From Methylobacterium nodulans ORS 2060 (lineage in GTDB: Bacteria; Pseudomonadota; Alphaproteobacteria; Rhizobiales; Beijerinckiaceae), in assembly GCF_000022085.1 (NCBI RefSeq), contig NC_011894.1:7673001-7737000 (forward strand): a stretch of 64,000 nt of DNA, in the 5' to 3' direction. Shown here one piece after another: positions 10,085 through 20,325 of the stretch (position 1 is the stretch's first letter; each line of letters starts with the position of its first letter). The notes under the pieces are model-generated. The model searched no databases and was not told where the DNA came from. It saw only the letters and a list, made by a program, of their open reading frames with translations. The position numbers and the translations under genes are program-made.

Positions 10085-10759
10085 ATGGCTCAACGCCCGC
10101 GCACGGATCGGACCACCGGCGTCGTCGTGATCGGCCTCGGCCGCTTCGGCAGTTCCGTCGCGGAGGCATTGGTCCGGCTTGGCCACAATGTCCTGGCCAT
10201 GGATGTCGACCTTGCCCTCGTTCAGCAATGGTCCGACCGGCTCACTCATGTGGTTCAGGCGAGCAGTATCGATGCCGATACCCTGCGCAGTCTCGGCGTC
10301 CATGAATTTCCCCGCGCTGTCGTGGCGATCGGCACCGATATCGAGGCGAGCGCCCTCACCGTCCTTGCGCTGGCCGAAATCGGCGTGCCGGATATCTGGG
10401 CGAAGGCGGTCACCGCCAATCACGGGCGCATCCTCGAGCGCATCGGTGCGCACCACGTCATCTTTCCGGAAGCCGCTATGGGCGAACGTGTCGCTCATCT
10501 CGTGACCAGCCGGATGATCGACTTCATCGAGTTCGACGACGGATTCGCCATCGTCAAGATGCGCGCCCCGCAGCAGACGGTGGGCCGCACCCTGGCCGAT
10601 TCCCAACTGCGCGCGCGGTTCGGCGTCACGGTGATCGGAGTGAAGCGGCCGCGGCAAGATTTCATCTATGCGAGGCCTGAGACTATGATCGAGCCAGGCG
10701 ACCTTCTCATCGTCTGCGGCCAGACCAACATCGTCGAACAATTCGCCGCGCAGTCGTGA
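10085..10759 (+). CDS. ktrA: KtrA/TrkA-type RCK regulatory subunit of potassium uptake
   Basis: The 224-residue cytosolic protein has an N-terminal Rossmann fold with the dinucleotide motif VVVIGLGRFGSSVA and an acidic end of strand two (MDVD). A C-terminal RCK_C domain follows (VGRTLADSQLRARFGVTVIGVKR, then MIEPGDLLIVCG). Such subunits form an octameric ring that binds ATP/ADP or NAD(H) and gates the KtrB pore. AAAGGAG is placed seven bases before the ATG. The neighbouring ktrB makes the pairing secure. Confidence 0.9.
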   Translation: MAQRPRTDRTTGVVVIGLGRFGSSVAEALVRLGHNVLAMDVDLALVQQWSDRLTHVVQASSIDADTLRSLGVHEFPRAVVAIGTDIEASALTVLALAEIGVPDIWAKAVTANHGRILERIGAHHVIFPEAAMGERVAHLVTSRMIDFIEFDDGFAIVKMRAPQQTVGRTLADSQLRARFGVTVIGVKRPRQDFIYARPETMIEPGDLLIVCGQTNIVEQFAAQS

Positions 10760-10962
10760 CTCGGCCGGTTTCTGCAGAAACACACAGCTCGCCATTACCA
10801 CTGAGAGTTCCGCTTGCGAGAGGAATAGCGTCCGCTACTTTTGCGCGGGTCGTGTCCCCCCTTGGTGGTGTAACCGCGGCGTGATCGTCACGGCGATCTC
10901 CGGCAAGGGCCGGATCGGTCAGGCGGGCTAGTCGACCGCGGCCCGCTGCTGCGGGCGCCGCA

Positions 10963-12225
10963 ATGCAGGAGCGACCGTTGAGTGAGCCTTACGCGATCAG
11001 TCCCGATGACGTCGCCCGGGCGGCCGAGGCCATCCGGGGCCACGTGCTGCGCACCCCCCTGGTGCCGGCCCCGCGCCTGTCGGACCTCACCGGGGCCCGG
11101 GTGCTGGTCAAGCACGAGAACATGCAGGCGACGGGCGCCTTCAAGGAGCGCGGCGCGGTCAACCGCCTGAGCCGCCTCGATCCCGACGAGCGCCGCCGCG
11201 GGGTGGTGGCGATGTCCGCGGGCAACCATGCCCAGGCGGTCGCCTATCACGCCCGCCGCCTCGGCGTTCCAGCCACCATCGTCATGCCGGCAACGACCCC
11301 GCTCGTGAAGGTCGAGAACACCCGCGCCCACGGCGCCACCGTCGTCCTGGAGGGGGAAACCCTCTCCGAGGCGGCGGAGGTCGCCCGCGACCTCGTGGAC
11401 AGAAGCGGCCTCGTCCTCGTCCACCCCTATGACGACCCGGCCGTGATGGCCGGACAGGGCACGGTCGCCCTGGAGATGCTGGAGGACGCGCCTCACCTCG
11501 ACTGCCTCGTCGTGCCGATCGGCGGTGGCGGGCTGATGGCCGGGATGGCGGTTGCAGCCTCCACCCGCCCCGAGATCGAACTCTTCGGCGTCGAGGCCGC
11601 CCTCTACCCGTCCTTCCTCAACGCCATCGACGGTCAGGCGCGGCCCATCGGCGGCCCGACCCTTGCCGAGGGCATCGCGGTCAAGACCGTGGGGCGGCTC
11701 ACTCTGCCGATCATCCGCGAGCGCGTGCGCGAGATCCTGCTGGTCGACGAGCCGCAGATCGAACGGGCGGTGCACGACTACGCGACACTGCAGCGCAGCC
11801 TCGCCGAGGGAGCGGGCGCAGCGGGTCTCGCCGCGCTGCTCGCGCGGCCCGACCTCTTCGCGGGCCGCACGGTCGGCCTCGTCCTCTGCGGGGGCAACAT
11901 CGACGCGCGGCTCCTCGCTTCCGTGATGGTGCGCGAGCTCGAGCGGGAGGACCGCATCGTCTCCTTCCGCGTGACCGCGAGCGACCGGCCGGGGGTGCTC
12001 GGCCGCGTCGCCGGACGTCTCGGCGAGCTCGGCGCCAACATCCTGGAGGTCTCGCACGGGCGCCTGCATCTCGACGTGCCGGCGAAAAGCGTGTCGATCG
12101 ACGTCACCATCGAGACCCGCGGCCCCGGCCACACCGCCGAGATCCTGGCGAGGCTGGCGGAGGAGGGGCTCGCCCCGCGCCGCATCGGTCCGCACGGCAC
12201 GGCGGTTGCCGGAACTTCGCGCTGA
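10963..12225 (+). CDS. ilvA: Threonine ammonia-lyase with C-terminal ACT domain
   Basis: This PLP enzyme deaminates threonine to 2-oxobutyrate, the entry to isoleucine synthesis. The PLP lysine is in GAFKERGAVNRL near residue 60, the phosphate-binding loop is VPIGGGGLMAGM near 190, and SAGNHAQAVAYHARRLG is also present. From about residue 325 a single ACT domain follows (FRVTASDRPGVLGRVAGRLGELGANI). The 420-residue length and single ACT domain resemble the TdcB/YgkE-type form found in many Alphaproteobacteria, so a catabolic role cannot be excluded. An in-frame start at 10978 (TTG) is an alternative. Confidence 0.9.
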   Translation: MQERPLSEPYAISPDDVARAAEAIRGHVLRTPLVPAPRLSDLTGARVLVKHENMQATGAFKERGAVNRLSRLDPDERRRGVVAMSAGNHAQAVAYHARRLGVPATIVMPATTPLVKVENTRAHGATVVLEGETLSEAAEVARDLVDRSGLVLVHPYDDPAVMAGQGTVALEMLEDAPHLDCLVVPIGGGGLMAGMAVAASTRPEIELFGVEAALYPSFLNAIDGQARPIGGPTLAEGIAVKTVGRLTLPIIRERVREILLVDEPQIERAVHDYATLQRSLAEGAGAAGLAALLARPDLFAGRTVGLVLCGGNIDARLLASVMVRELEREDRIVSFRVTASDRPGVLGRVAGRLGELGANILEVSHGRLHLDVPAKSVSIDVTIETRGPGHTAEILARLAEEGLAPRRIGPHGTAVAGTSR

Positions 12226-12290
12226 GCCCTTGAGCCCAGCCGACCTAAGCGCCACCTGACGGGAGTGGCGCGGCCGATGGAGCGCGGGCG

Positions 12291-12812
12291 ATGTCGAATT
12301 CGTGGCAGGGCAACGGCTGGCAGGGCCAGCCATGGCAGGGGCAGTCCTGGCAGGGCGCGCCGCAGCCCGCGCCGGGATACGGGGCACCGGTCGCGGTGGA
12401 ATACGCCTCGCTGAGCCGGCGCTTCTTCGCCTATCTCCTCGACATCGTGTTCATCTTCGGCTTCACCTGCCTGCTCTGGGTGGCGATCGCCGTCCTCGGC
12501 GTCATCACCTTCGGGCTGGGCTGGACGCTGTTCGCGATCCTGCCGGCGAGCGGGATCATCTACAGCGCGGTGACGCTCGGCGGGGCCTATCAGAGCACCT
12601 ACGGCATGCGGATGCTCGGCCTGCGCGGCATCCAGGCGGAGACCGGCGGCCCGGTCGACTGGATCACGGCAGGCGTCCACGCGCTGCTGTTCTACGTGGC
12701 GGTCTCGACCTTCCTGCTCTGGCTCCTCGATGTCGGCATCGGCCTGATGCGCGCCGACCGCCGCACCGGCCACGACCTCATCGTCGGCCTCGCCATCGTG
12801 CGCGCCGCCTGA
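12291..12812 (+). CDS. RDD-family membrane protein
   Basis: The 173-residue protein has a Gln/Trp-rich N-terminal tail (SWQGNGWQGQPWQGQ) and then the RDD signature: LSRRFFAYLLDIVFIFGF with the Arg and Asp positions, a second helix, YGMRMLGLR and a C-terminal DRRTGHDLIVGL. RDD proteins are small three-to-four-helix inner-membrane proteins; some have been proposed as Na+/H+ antiporters, but the role here is unknown. The WQGQ tail repeats may bind a partner. Confidence 0.85.
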   Translation: MSNSWQGNGWQGQPWQGQSWQGAPQPAPGYGAPVAVEYASLSRRFFAYLLDIVFIFGFTCLLWVAIAVLGVITFGLGWTLFAILPASGIIYSAVTLGGAYQSTYGMRMLGLRGIQAETGGPVDWITAGVHALLFYVAVSTFLLWLLDVGIGLMRADRRTGHDLIVGLAIVRAA

Positions 12813-12872
12813 CGCCCTTCCGCCGGGAGACCGGGGAATAAACCGATGCGTCCACCGTGTGACCGTGTTGAG

Positions 12873-12906
12873 CCGCAGAGGCGGAATGCTATGGTGGCCT
12901 CTGCGG
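12873..12906. promoter_or_regulatory. Inverted repeat in the bpt leader, overlapping a possible promoter
   Basis: CCGCAGAGGC and GCCTCTGCGG form a 10-bp dyad with a 14-base spacer. A TTGAGC element at 12868 and TATGGT at 12890 are 16 bases apart and could be the -35 and -10 of a promoter overlapping the dyad. A terminator for the RDD gene is the other reading, but no T-run follows. Confidence 0.35.
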
Positions 12907-12940
12907 TGTGTTCGTGCCGCCCCAGCGAGCGATCCGAAGT

Positions 12941-13687
12941 GTGACGAGCCATCCGCGCGACGCCCCTCAGTTCTACCTCACGGCGCCCTCGCCCTGCCCC
13001 TACCTGCCGGGGCAATACGAGCGGAAGGTGTTCACACACCTCGTCGGCCGCCGGGCCCGCGACCTCAACGAGATCCTGACCCAGGGCGGTTTCCGCCGCT
13101 CGCAGACCATCGCCTACCGGCCGGCCTGCGAGACCTGCCGCGCCTGCATCTCGGTGCGCGTCATCGTCGGCGACTTCGTGCCGAGCGCGAGCCAGCGCCG
13201 GGTGATGCGCCGCAACCGCGACCTCGTGGGCCAGCCCCAGCCGAACCGCCCGGCCTCGGAGCAGTACGCCCTGTTCCGCCGCTATCTCGACGCCCGCCAC
13301 GGCGACGGCGGCATGGTCGACATGACCGTGCTCGACTACGCCATGATGGTCGAGGACAGCCACGTCGAAACCCATCTGGTGGTCTACCGCAAGCGCGGCC
13401 CGGACACCGCCATCAACGGGCGCGGCGTCGGCGCGCCGATCGCGATCTGCCTGACCGACGTCCTCTCGGACGGGCTCTCGATGGTCTATTCCTTCTACGA
13501 GCCGTCGGAGGCCGACCGCTCGCTCGGCACCTACATGATTCTCGACCATATCGAGCGCGCGCGGCTGCTGGGCCTGCCCTATCTCTATCTCGGCTACTGG
13601 GTCGAGGGCTCCCGCAAGATGGACTACAAGGCCAAGTTCGGCCCCCAGGAGCGGCTGATGCCGCAGGGCTGGGTCCGGGTGGAGTGA
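12941..13687 (+). CDS. bpt: Aspartate/glutamate leucyltransferase (arginyl-tRNA-protein transferase family)
   Basis: The enzyme transfers leucine from Leu-tRNA to proteins with N-terminal Asp or Glu, marking them for ClpS/ClpAP degradation (N-end rule). It starts [24 protein letters not shown] after the GTG at 12941. It then shows the [13 protein letters not shown] cysteine motif and the GNAT-like C-terminal half ending in [21 protein letters not shown], all hallmarks of the Bpt/ATE family. The length of about 248 residues is typical. A GTG at 12908 is in frame, but the leader it adds is not family-like. Confidence 0.9.
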   Translation: MTSHPRDAPQFYLTAPSPCPYLPGQYERKVFTHLVGRRARDLNEILTQGGFRRSQTIAYRPACETCRACISVRVIVGDFVPSASQRRVMRRNRDLVGQPQPNRPASEQYALFRRYLDARHGDGGMVDMTVLDYAMMVEDSHVETHLVVYRKRGPDTAINGRGVGAPIAICLTDVLSDGLSMVYSFYEPSEADRSLGTYMILDHIERARLLGLPYLYLGYWVEGSRKMDYKAKFGPQERLMPQGWVRVE

Positions 13688-13788
13688 GGCGGGGACGCCT
13701 GCCGCGATCGGCGGGTTCGCGTTGAGCCCCTCCCCGGCCCATGCTACCGGCCGCGCATCCTGAACATAAGTCGCATGCGAGGCGCCCG

Positions 13789-15096
13789 ATGATCCCCCGT
13801 TACAGCCGGCCCGAGATGACGGCGATCTGGTCGCCGGAGACGCGCTTCCGCATCTGGTTCGAGATCGAGGCCCATGCCACCACGGCGCTCGCCGAGCTCG
13901 GCGTCGTGCCGAAGGAAGCCGCCGAGACGGTCTGGGAGAAGGGCCGCGACGCGGTGTTCGACGTCGCCCGCATCGACGAGATCGAGCGGGTCACCAAGCA
14001 CGACGTCATCGCCTTCCTGACCCACCTTGCCGAGATAGTCGGGCCGGAGGCGCGCTTCGTCCACCAGGGCATGACCTCCTCGGACGTGCTCGATACCTGC
14101 CTCAACGTCCAGCTCGTCCGCGCCGCCGACATCCTCCTCGCCGATCTCGACGCGCTGCTCGCCGCCCTCAAGCGCCGGGCCTTCGAGCACAAGCTCACGC
14201 CCACGATCGGCCGCTCGCACGGCATCCACGCGGAGCCCGTCACCTTCGGGCTGAAGCTCGCGCAGGCCTATGCGGAGTTCACCCGGGCCCGGGAGCGGCT
14301 GGTCGCGGCCCGCACCGAGGTCGCCACTTGTGCCATCTCGGGGGCGGTCGGCACCTTCGCCAACATCGACCCGCAGGTCGAGGAATACGTCGCCGAGAAG
14401 ATGGGGCTGACGCCGGAGCCCGTCTCGACCCAGGTCATCCCCCGCGACCGCCACGCCATGTATTTCGCGACGCTCGGCGTCATCGCCTCCTCGGTCGAGC
14501 GGCTGGCGATCGAGGTGCGCCATCTCCAGCGCACCGAGGTGCTGGAGGCCGAGGAGTATTTCTCCGAGGGGCAGAAGGGCTCCTCCGCCATGCCCCACAA
14601 GCGCAACCCGGTTCTGACCGAGAACCTGACCGGCCTCGCCCGCATGGTGCGGGCCTATGCGCTCCCCGCGATGGAGAACGTGGCTCTCTGGCACGAGCGC
14701 GACATTTCGCATTCGTCCGTCGAGCGCATGATCGGGCCGGACGCCACCGTCACCCTCGACTTCGCGCTCGCCCGCCTCACCGGCGTGATCGACAAGCTGC
14801 TGGTCTATCCGGCGAACATGCAGCGCAATCTCGATCGGCTAGGCGGCCTCGTCCATTCCCAGCGCGTGCTCCTGGCGCTGACCCAGGCCGGCGTGTCGCG
14901 CGAGGATGCCTACCGGCTGGTGCAGCGCAACGCGATGCCGGTCTGGCGTGGCGAGGGCGAGTTCCTGACCCTGCTCAAGGCCGATCCGGAGGTGACGGCC
15001 GCGCTGAGCCCCGAGGCGATCGAGGCCTGTTTCGACCTCGGCTACCACTACAAGCACGTGGACACGATCTTCCGCCGGGTCTTCGGCGAGAGCTGA
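13789..15096 (+). CDS. purB: Adenylosuccinate lyase
   Basis: PurB cleaves SAICAR and adenylosuccinate, releasing fumarate, in purine synthesis. The 435-residue protein starts MIPRYSRPEMTAIWS. It carries HDVIAFLTHL, HQGMTSSDVLDTCLNVQ, GRSHGIHAEPVTFG (active-site His) and the fumarase-superfamily signature GSSAMPHKRNPVLTENL. The ATG at 13789 is chosen because the upstream in-frame codons are not family-like. The partner enzyme PurA is encoded 2.6 kb downstream. Confidence 0.95.
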   Translation: MIPRYSRPEMTAIWSPETRFRIWFEIEAHATTALAELGVVPKEAAETVWEKGRDAVFDVARIDEIERVTKHDVIAFLTHLAEIVGPEARFVHQGMTSSDVLDTCLNVQLVRAADILLADLDALLAALKRRAFEHKLTPTIGRSHGIHAEPVTFGLKLAQAYAEFTRARERLVAARTEVATCAISGAVGTFANIDPQVEEYVAEKMGLTPEPVSTQVIPRDRHAMYFATLGVIASSVERLAIEVRHLQRTEVLEAEEYFSEGQKGSSAMPHKRNPVLTENLTGLARMVRAYALPAMENVALWHERDISHSSVERMIGPDATVTLDFALARLTGVIDKLLVYPANMQRNLDRLGGLVHSQRVLLALTQAGVSREDAYRLVQRNAMPVWRGEGEFLTLLKADPEVTAALSPEAIEACFDLGYHYKHVDTIFRRVFGES

Positions 15097-15141
15097 CCCG
15101 GCCGGGCCCCCTCTCCAGCGCGGGAGGCGCGCGCGGTCCGC

Positions 15142-16071
15142 TCAGGCGAGCCGCGCCCGCCCGTCGTGCCGCGCCAAGCGCGCAAGCAGGAAATCCACCT
15201 CCGCCCGCGCCGTGGCCGAGAGACCGCCCGCGGGTTTGCGCTGCGCGTCCGAAGCGAGAAGGCCGCGGCGCATCAGCACGTATTTGCGCACCGCCAAGCC
15301 AACGCCCGGCTGCTGCTCGTAGCGCAGCAGCGGCAGATGCGCGTCGAAGATGTCGTGGGCCCGCGCGCGCTCGCCCGCCGCGACGAGCCGCACCACGTCG
15401 ACCAGCATCTCCGGGAAGGCATAGCCCGTCATGGCGCCGTCCGCGCCACGCTCGCACTCGAAGTCGAGGAAGAGGCCGCCGTTGCCGCACAGGATCGAGA
15501 TCGGCCGCATCGACCCGTCGCGCTGGAAGCCGCGCAGGGCCGAGATCTTCTCGAGGCCCGGCCAATCCTCGTGCTTGAGCATCACGCAGGACGGATTGTC
15601 CGCGACGATGCGGCGGATGACGCCCGGCGTCATCACGACGGAGAAGCTCAAGGGATAGTCCTGGATCACGAAGGGCACGTCGGGCCCGATCGCCTCGGCA
15701 GCGTGCCGGTAATAGGTCACGATGTGGTCGTCGGTGCGGAGCGTATTGGGTGGGGCGATCATCACGCCCGCCGCGCCCGCCTCCATGGCGGTTTTCGCGA
15801 GGGACGCCATCGCGGCGAAGCCCGGCGCCGAGACGCCGACGATGACCGGCAGGGAGGTCCGCCGGATGAACCGCGCGGCCACGGCGGCGGCTTCCGCCCC
15901 GTCGAGCTTCGGCGCCTCGCCCATCACGCCGAGGACCGTGAGGCCGGTCGCGCCGATCTCGCCGTAGAAATCGGTGATCCGGTCGATCGAGGCCTCATCG
16001 ATCCGGCCGTCGGGCAGGAACGGGGTCGGGGCGATGGGATAGACGCCCTTGGCGTCGGAGGAGAGCCGCAT
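15142..16071 (-). CDS. Dihydrodipicolinate synthase/N-acetylneuraminate lyase family aldolase
   Basis: The 309-residue TIM-barrel protein has the class I aldolase features: GLTVLGVMGEAPKL, GAAGVMIAPPNTLRTDDHI, VIQDYP with the catalytic Tyr, and VMLKHEDWP with the Schiff-base Lys. Family members condense or cleave pyruvate with aldehydes. The MGEAPKL motif in place of the usual GT(G/T)GE argues against a true DapA and for a catabolic aldolase or dehydratase of unknown substrate. It is transcribed alone, opposite to its neighbours. Confidence 0.85.
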   Translation of the reverse strand: MRLSSDAKGVYPIAPTPFLPDGRIDEASIDRITDFYGEIGATGLTVLGVMGEAPKLDGAEAAAVAARFIRRTSLPVIVGVSAPGFAAMASLAKTAMEAGAAGVMIAPPNTLRTDDHIVTYYRHAAEAIGPDVPFVIQDYPLSFSVVMTPGVIRRIVADNPSCVMLKHEDWPGLEKISALRGFQRDGSMRPISILCGNGGLFLDFECERGADGAMTGYAFPEMLVDVVRLVAAGERARAHDIFDAHLPLLRYEQQPGVGLAVRKYVLMRRGLLASDAQRKPAGGLSATARAEVDFLLARLARHDGRARLA

Positions 16072-16237
16072 GAGCCGGGTCCGTGCTTAAGGAGCCGTCA
16101 CCCTAGGAGGGTTGCTCGCACCGGCGCAACTGCCTCGTCCGTATGCGCAAGCGCTGCGAATTGCGCTTGCGGCGCGGTCGAGGTGGGTGCTTGAAGGAGC
16201 CCGCGCCCGGACCATCCAGCCCTCGAGGACCACCCCC

Positions 16238-17086
16238 ATGTCCCGCATCGTCTACGTCAACGGCCGGTTCCTCCCCTATGAGGAGGCCACGATCCCGATC
16301 ATGGACCGCGGCTTCCTGTTCGCGGACGGGATCTACGAGGTCAGCGCGGTGCTGAACGGCCGGCTCGTGGACAACGAGGCCCATCTGGCGCGGCTCGACC
16401 GCTCGCTGGCCGAGATCGGCATCCGCAACCCCCACGACGCGGCCGGCTGGACCCGGCTGGAGGAGGAACTCGTCGCCCGCAACGGCCTGAAGGAAGGGGT
16501 CGTCTACATGCAGGTGACGCGGGGCGTCGCGGAGCGCGACTTCGTCTTCCCGTCTGACGGCACGCCGCCGACCGTGGTGATGTTCACGCAGGCGAAGTCG
16601 ATCGCAGCCAACCCGCTCGCCGACCGCGGCGCCAAGGTCGTGTCGGTGGAGGACCTGCGCTGGAAGCGGCGGGACATCAAGTCGGTCGCGCTCCTCGCCC
16701 AGGTGCTCGCCAAGCAGCACGCCGCCGCGGCCGGCGCGTCCGAGGCCTGGATGCACGAGGACGGGTTCGTGACCGAGGGCGGCTCCTCCACGGCCTTCAT
16801 CATCACGCAGGACGGGCGCATCGTCACCCGGCCGCTCTCGACCGCGATCCTGCCCGGCATCACCCGGCGCGCGGTGATGCGGCTCGCCGAGGAGCAGGGG
16901 CTCACCGTCGAGGAACGCGCCTTCACGCTGGAGGAAGCCTTCGGGGCGGCCGAGGCCTTCTTCACCAGTGCCTCGGCCTTCGTGATGCCGATCGTGGAGA
17001 TCGACGGCCGCCGGATCGGCGGCGGCCAGCCGGGCCCCCTCACCCGCCGCCTGCGCGGGCTCTACCTGGAGATGGCGGCTGCCTGA
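16238..17086 (+). CDS. dat: D-amino-acid transaminase (class IV aminotransferase)
   Basis: The PLP enzyme interconverts D-alanine and D-glutamate with their 2-oxo acids. The 282-residue frame starts MSRIVYVNGRFLPYEEA. It shows MDRGFLFADGIYEV, the PLP lysine in KRRDIKSVALL, the class IV signature EAWMHEDGFVTEGGSST and LPGITRRAVMRLAEE. The start is ATG at 16238 with GAGGA upstream; the longer open frame to 16112 has no family support. Other class IV members (BCAT, ADC lyase) are possible, but the N-terminus favours D-amino-acid transaminase. Confidence 0.85.
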   Translation: MSRIVYVNGRFLPYEEATIPIMDRGFLFADGIYEVSAVLNGRLVDNEAHLARLDRSLAEIGIRNPHDAAGWTRLEEELVARNGLKEGVVYMQVTRGVAERDFVFPSDGTPPTVVMFTQAKSIAANPLADRGAKVVSVEDLRWKRRDIKSVALLAQVLAKQHAAAAGASEAWMHEDGFVTEGGSSTAFIITQDGRIVTRPLSTAILPGITRRAVMRLAEEQGLTVEERAFTLEEAFGAAEAFFTSASAFVMPIVEIDGRRIGGGQPGPLTRRLRGLYLEMAAA

Positions 17087-17182
17087 GGTCTCTCCAGCGG
17101 TCTCTCCAGCTCGGCCGTGAGCTGGGCCGGAACCGGACCCCGCGTGGGCCGGTTTCCTCAGCAACGACCGAAGGAGATTCCG

Positions 17183-17521
17183 ATGCTGAAGCTGATGCAC
17201 GGCGCCGGGCTCGCGTTCGCGGCGCTCCTGAGCACTGCCGCCCTGGCGCAATCGCCCGATGCTCCTCTGCGGGGGCGGGACACCTCTCCCCTGCCGCCGC
17301 CGAACGAGCGCATTCCCGAGAAGATTCGCCCGAACGGCTCGCCCGCGGACCCCGACACGACCGGCTCGACCCTCAGCGACAAGCTTGAGAAGTCCGACGG
17401 CGTCCTGCGCCCGCCGCCGAATGCGGCGCCGGACATGACGGTGAAGCCACCGGAGCCGAACCCGAACTCGACCCGGGTGATCAAGCCCGGCGACCTGCCC
17501 GGCTCCGCCGACGCCAAGTAG
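17183..17521 (+). CDS. Small exported proline-rich protein of unknown function
   Basis: The 112-residue product begins with a clear signal peptide (MLKLMHGAGLAFAALLSTAALAQ, cleavage likely after ALA) and continues as a Pro/Asp-rich low-complexity region ending in STRVIKPGDLPGSADAK. AAGGAG lies seven bases before the ATG. Short periplasmic proteins of this kind are common in Methylobacterium; no function is known to me. Confidence 0.7.
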   Translation: MLKLMHGAGLAFAALLSTAALAQSPDAPLRGRDTSPLPPPNERIPEKIRPNGSPADPDTTGSTLSDKLEKSDGVLRPPPNAAPDMTVKPPEPNPNSTRVIKPGDLPGSADAK

Positions 17522-17620
17522 CCGAAGCCGGGGCGCGGGCGACGCAGCCCAGACCGGCCTTCCTCGCCGGGCGGCGTTCCTTGATTTCCCGGCCCGGATC
17601 GCCCAAGACCGCCAGCATGC

Positions 17621-17649
17621 GACAGCCCCGGCCGCCGGCCGGGGCTGTC
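17621..17649. terminator. Strong hairpin between the exported-protein gene and purA
   Basis: GACAGCCCCGGCC pairs perfectly with GGCCGGGGCTGTC (13 bp, three-base loop). It lies 100 bases after the upstream stop and 30 bases before purA. It lacks a T-run, so it may be a terminator of weak intrinsic type or an mRNA barrier. Confidence 0.5.
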
Positions 17650-17678
17650 CGTCTACGTGACAGGATCGGGATCAGCGG

Positions 17679-18971
<1,293 letters not shown>

Positions 18972-19016
18972 GCCGCCGGCTTTGCCGGCGAAGCGACGTC
19001 GCGAAGCTTGACGTCA

Positions 19017-19043
19017 GGCGCCTGCCGCGACATGGCAGGCGCC
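19017..19043. promoter_or_regulatory. Inverted repeat before the single-span membrane protein gene
   Basis: GGCGCCTGCC and GGCAGGCGCC form a perfect 10-bp dyad with a seven-base spacer, eight bases upstream of the next ATG. It follows a second small GC hairpin after purA. It could terminate purA or hide the ribosome site of the next gene. Confidence 0.4.
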
Positions 19044-19050
19044 GGATCCC

Positions 19051-20280
19051 ATGGCCGATTACTATCCCCTGCTCGCACGGGCGCTCGACGCCCTGCCCGA
19101 CCGGTCGCCGGACATGCGCAAGGCGGTCTACGAGCGCGCGCGGGCGGCGCTGACCGGGCAGCTGCGCTCCCTCGACCCGCCGCTCTCCGAGGAGGACATC
19201 GACGCCGAGCGCCGGTCGCTCGACGCCGCCATCGACCGGCTGGAGGTGGAGTATGGCGGCGCCCCGCGGGTGCGGGAGCCGGAGCCCGCCGTCGCGGAGG
19301 CCGCGCCGCCCTTGCCGGAGCCCGAGCCGGCCGCCGAGCCGGCCCTCCCCGAGCCCGGGCCGCCGGTCGCCCTGAAGCTGCCCGATCCGGACCGTTCGAA
19401 GCTCGCCGAGCCGGCCGCCGAATCACCGGCCGAGGACGGGCAGGCGACGCGGCAGCGCCCGCGGATCGACGTGGTGCGCCCGAAGGGCGACCGCTCGCGG
19501 CTCCTGCGCAACGGCATCGTGGCGGGCGTGCTGGCGGCGGTGATCGGGGCCATCGCGTTCACGGCCTGGTCGCTCCGCGACACCCCCGCGACCCTGCAAT
19601 CCAAGATCAGCGAGAACGCTGCCGAACGGCCGCCCGAGAGCCAGGATTCCAAGTTCGCCGACCGCGTCGGGGGCGAGCGCGCCCCGGCCGCGCCAGCCGC
19701 CCCCGCTGCGCCGTCCCGCCCCAGCGCCGCCGGCAGCGACATCGCCATTGCGCAGCGCGCCACCCTGTACGAGGAATCGGGCGGCCCCAACAATGCGCCG
19801 CGGGCGATCCAGGGCCAGGTCGTCTGGCGCCTCGACGCCATCAATGCCGGCCAGGGCCAGCCGCTCCAGACGGTGGTGCGGGCGACCCTGGAGGTGCAGG
19901 AGGCCGGCCTCTCCCTCGCCCTGGTGATTCGCAGGAACACGGACACCACGCTGCCGGCCTCGCACGTGATCGAGCTGACCTTCACGCCGGGCAACCCCTC
20001 GCGGTCGGTCCGCGATGTCGGTCTGCTTCAGTTCAAGGATGACGAGAGCGGCCGCGGCTCGCCGGTCTCGGGCCTGCCGGTCCCCGTGCGCGAGAACATC
20101 TTCCTGATCGGGCTCTCCAGCCTGAAGAGCGACGTGGAGCGCAACAGCGATCTCCTCATGCGCCGCAACTGGATCGACCTGCCGATTCGCTATGCGTCGG
20201 GCGGCCGGGCGATCCTCACCTTCGAGAAGGGCTCGGCGGGAGAGCAGGTGATGCGCGACGCCTTCGCGCAGTGGCAGTGA
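19051..20280 (+). CDS. Conserved rhizobial single-span membrane protein of unknown function
   Basis: The 409-residue protein has three parts. The N-terminal 65 residues (YYPLLARALDALPDRSPDMRKAVYERARAALTGQL) resemble a helical domain common in Rhizobiales proteins of unknown role. A Pro/Glu/Ala-rich linker follows, then one membrane span (GIVAGVLAAVIGAIAFTAWSL near residue 155). The C-terminal domain after a second Ala/Pro linker is probably periplasmic (VVWRLDAINAGQGQPLQTVVRATLEVQ). It stands alone between purA and rpoH. Confidence 0.75.
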   Translation: MADYYPLLARALDALPDRSPDMRKAVYERARAALTGQLRSLDPPLSEEDIDAERRSLDAAIDRLEVEYGGAPRVREPEPAVAEAAPPLPEPEPAAEPALPEPGPPVALKLPDPDRSKLAEPAAESPAEDGQATRQRPRIDVVRPKGDRSRLLRNGIVAGVLAAVIGAIAFTAWSLRDTPATLQSKISENAAERPPESQDSKFADRVGGERAPAAPAAPAAPSRPSAAGSDIAIAQRATLYEESGGPNNAPRAIQGQVVWRLDAINAGQGQPLQTVVRATLEVQEAGLSLALVIRRNTDTTLPASHVIELTFTPGNPSRSVRDVGLLQFKDDESGRGSPVSGLPVPVRENIFLIGLSSLKSDVERNSDLLMRRNWIDLPIRYASGGRAILTFEKGSAGEQVMRDAFAQWQ

Positions 20281-20325
20281 ACGGAGCGGATCCGGCGGGC
20301 AGCCTGTCGGGCAGGCCGCCCGCAC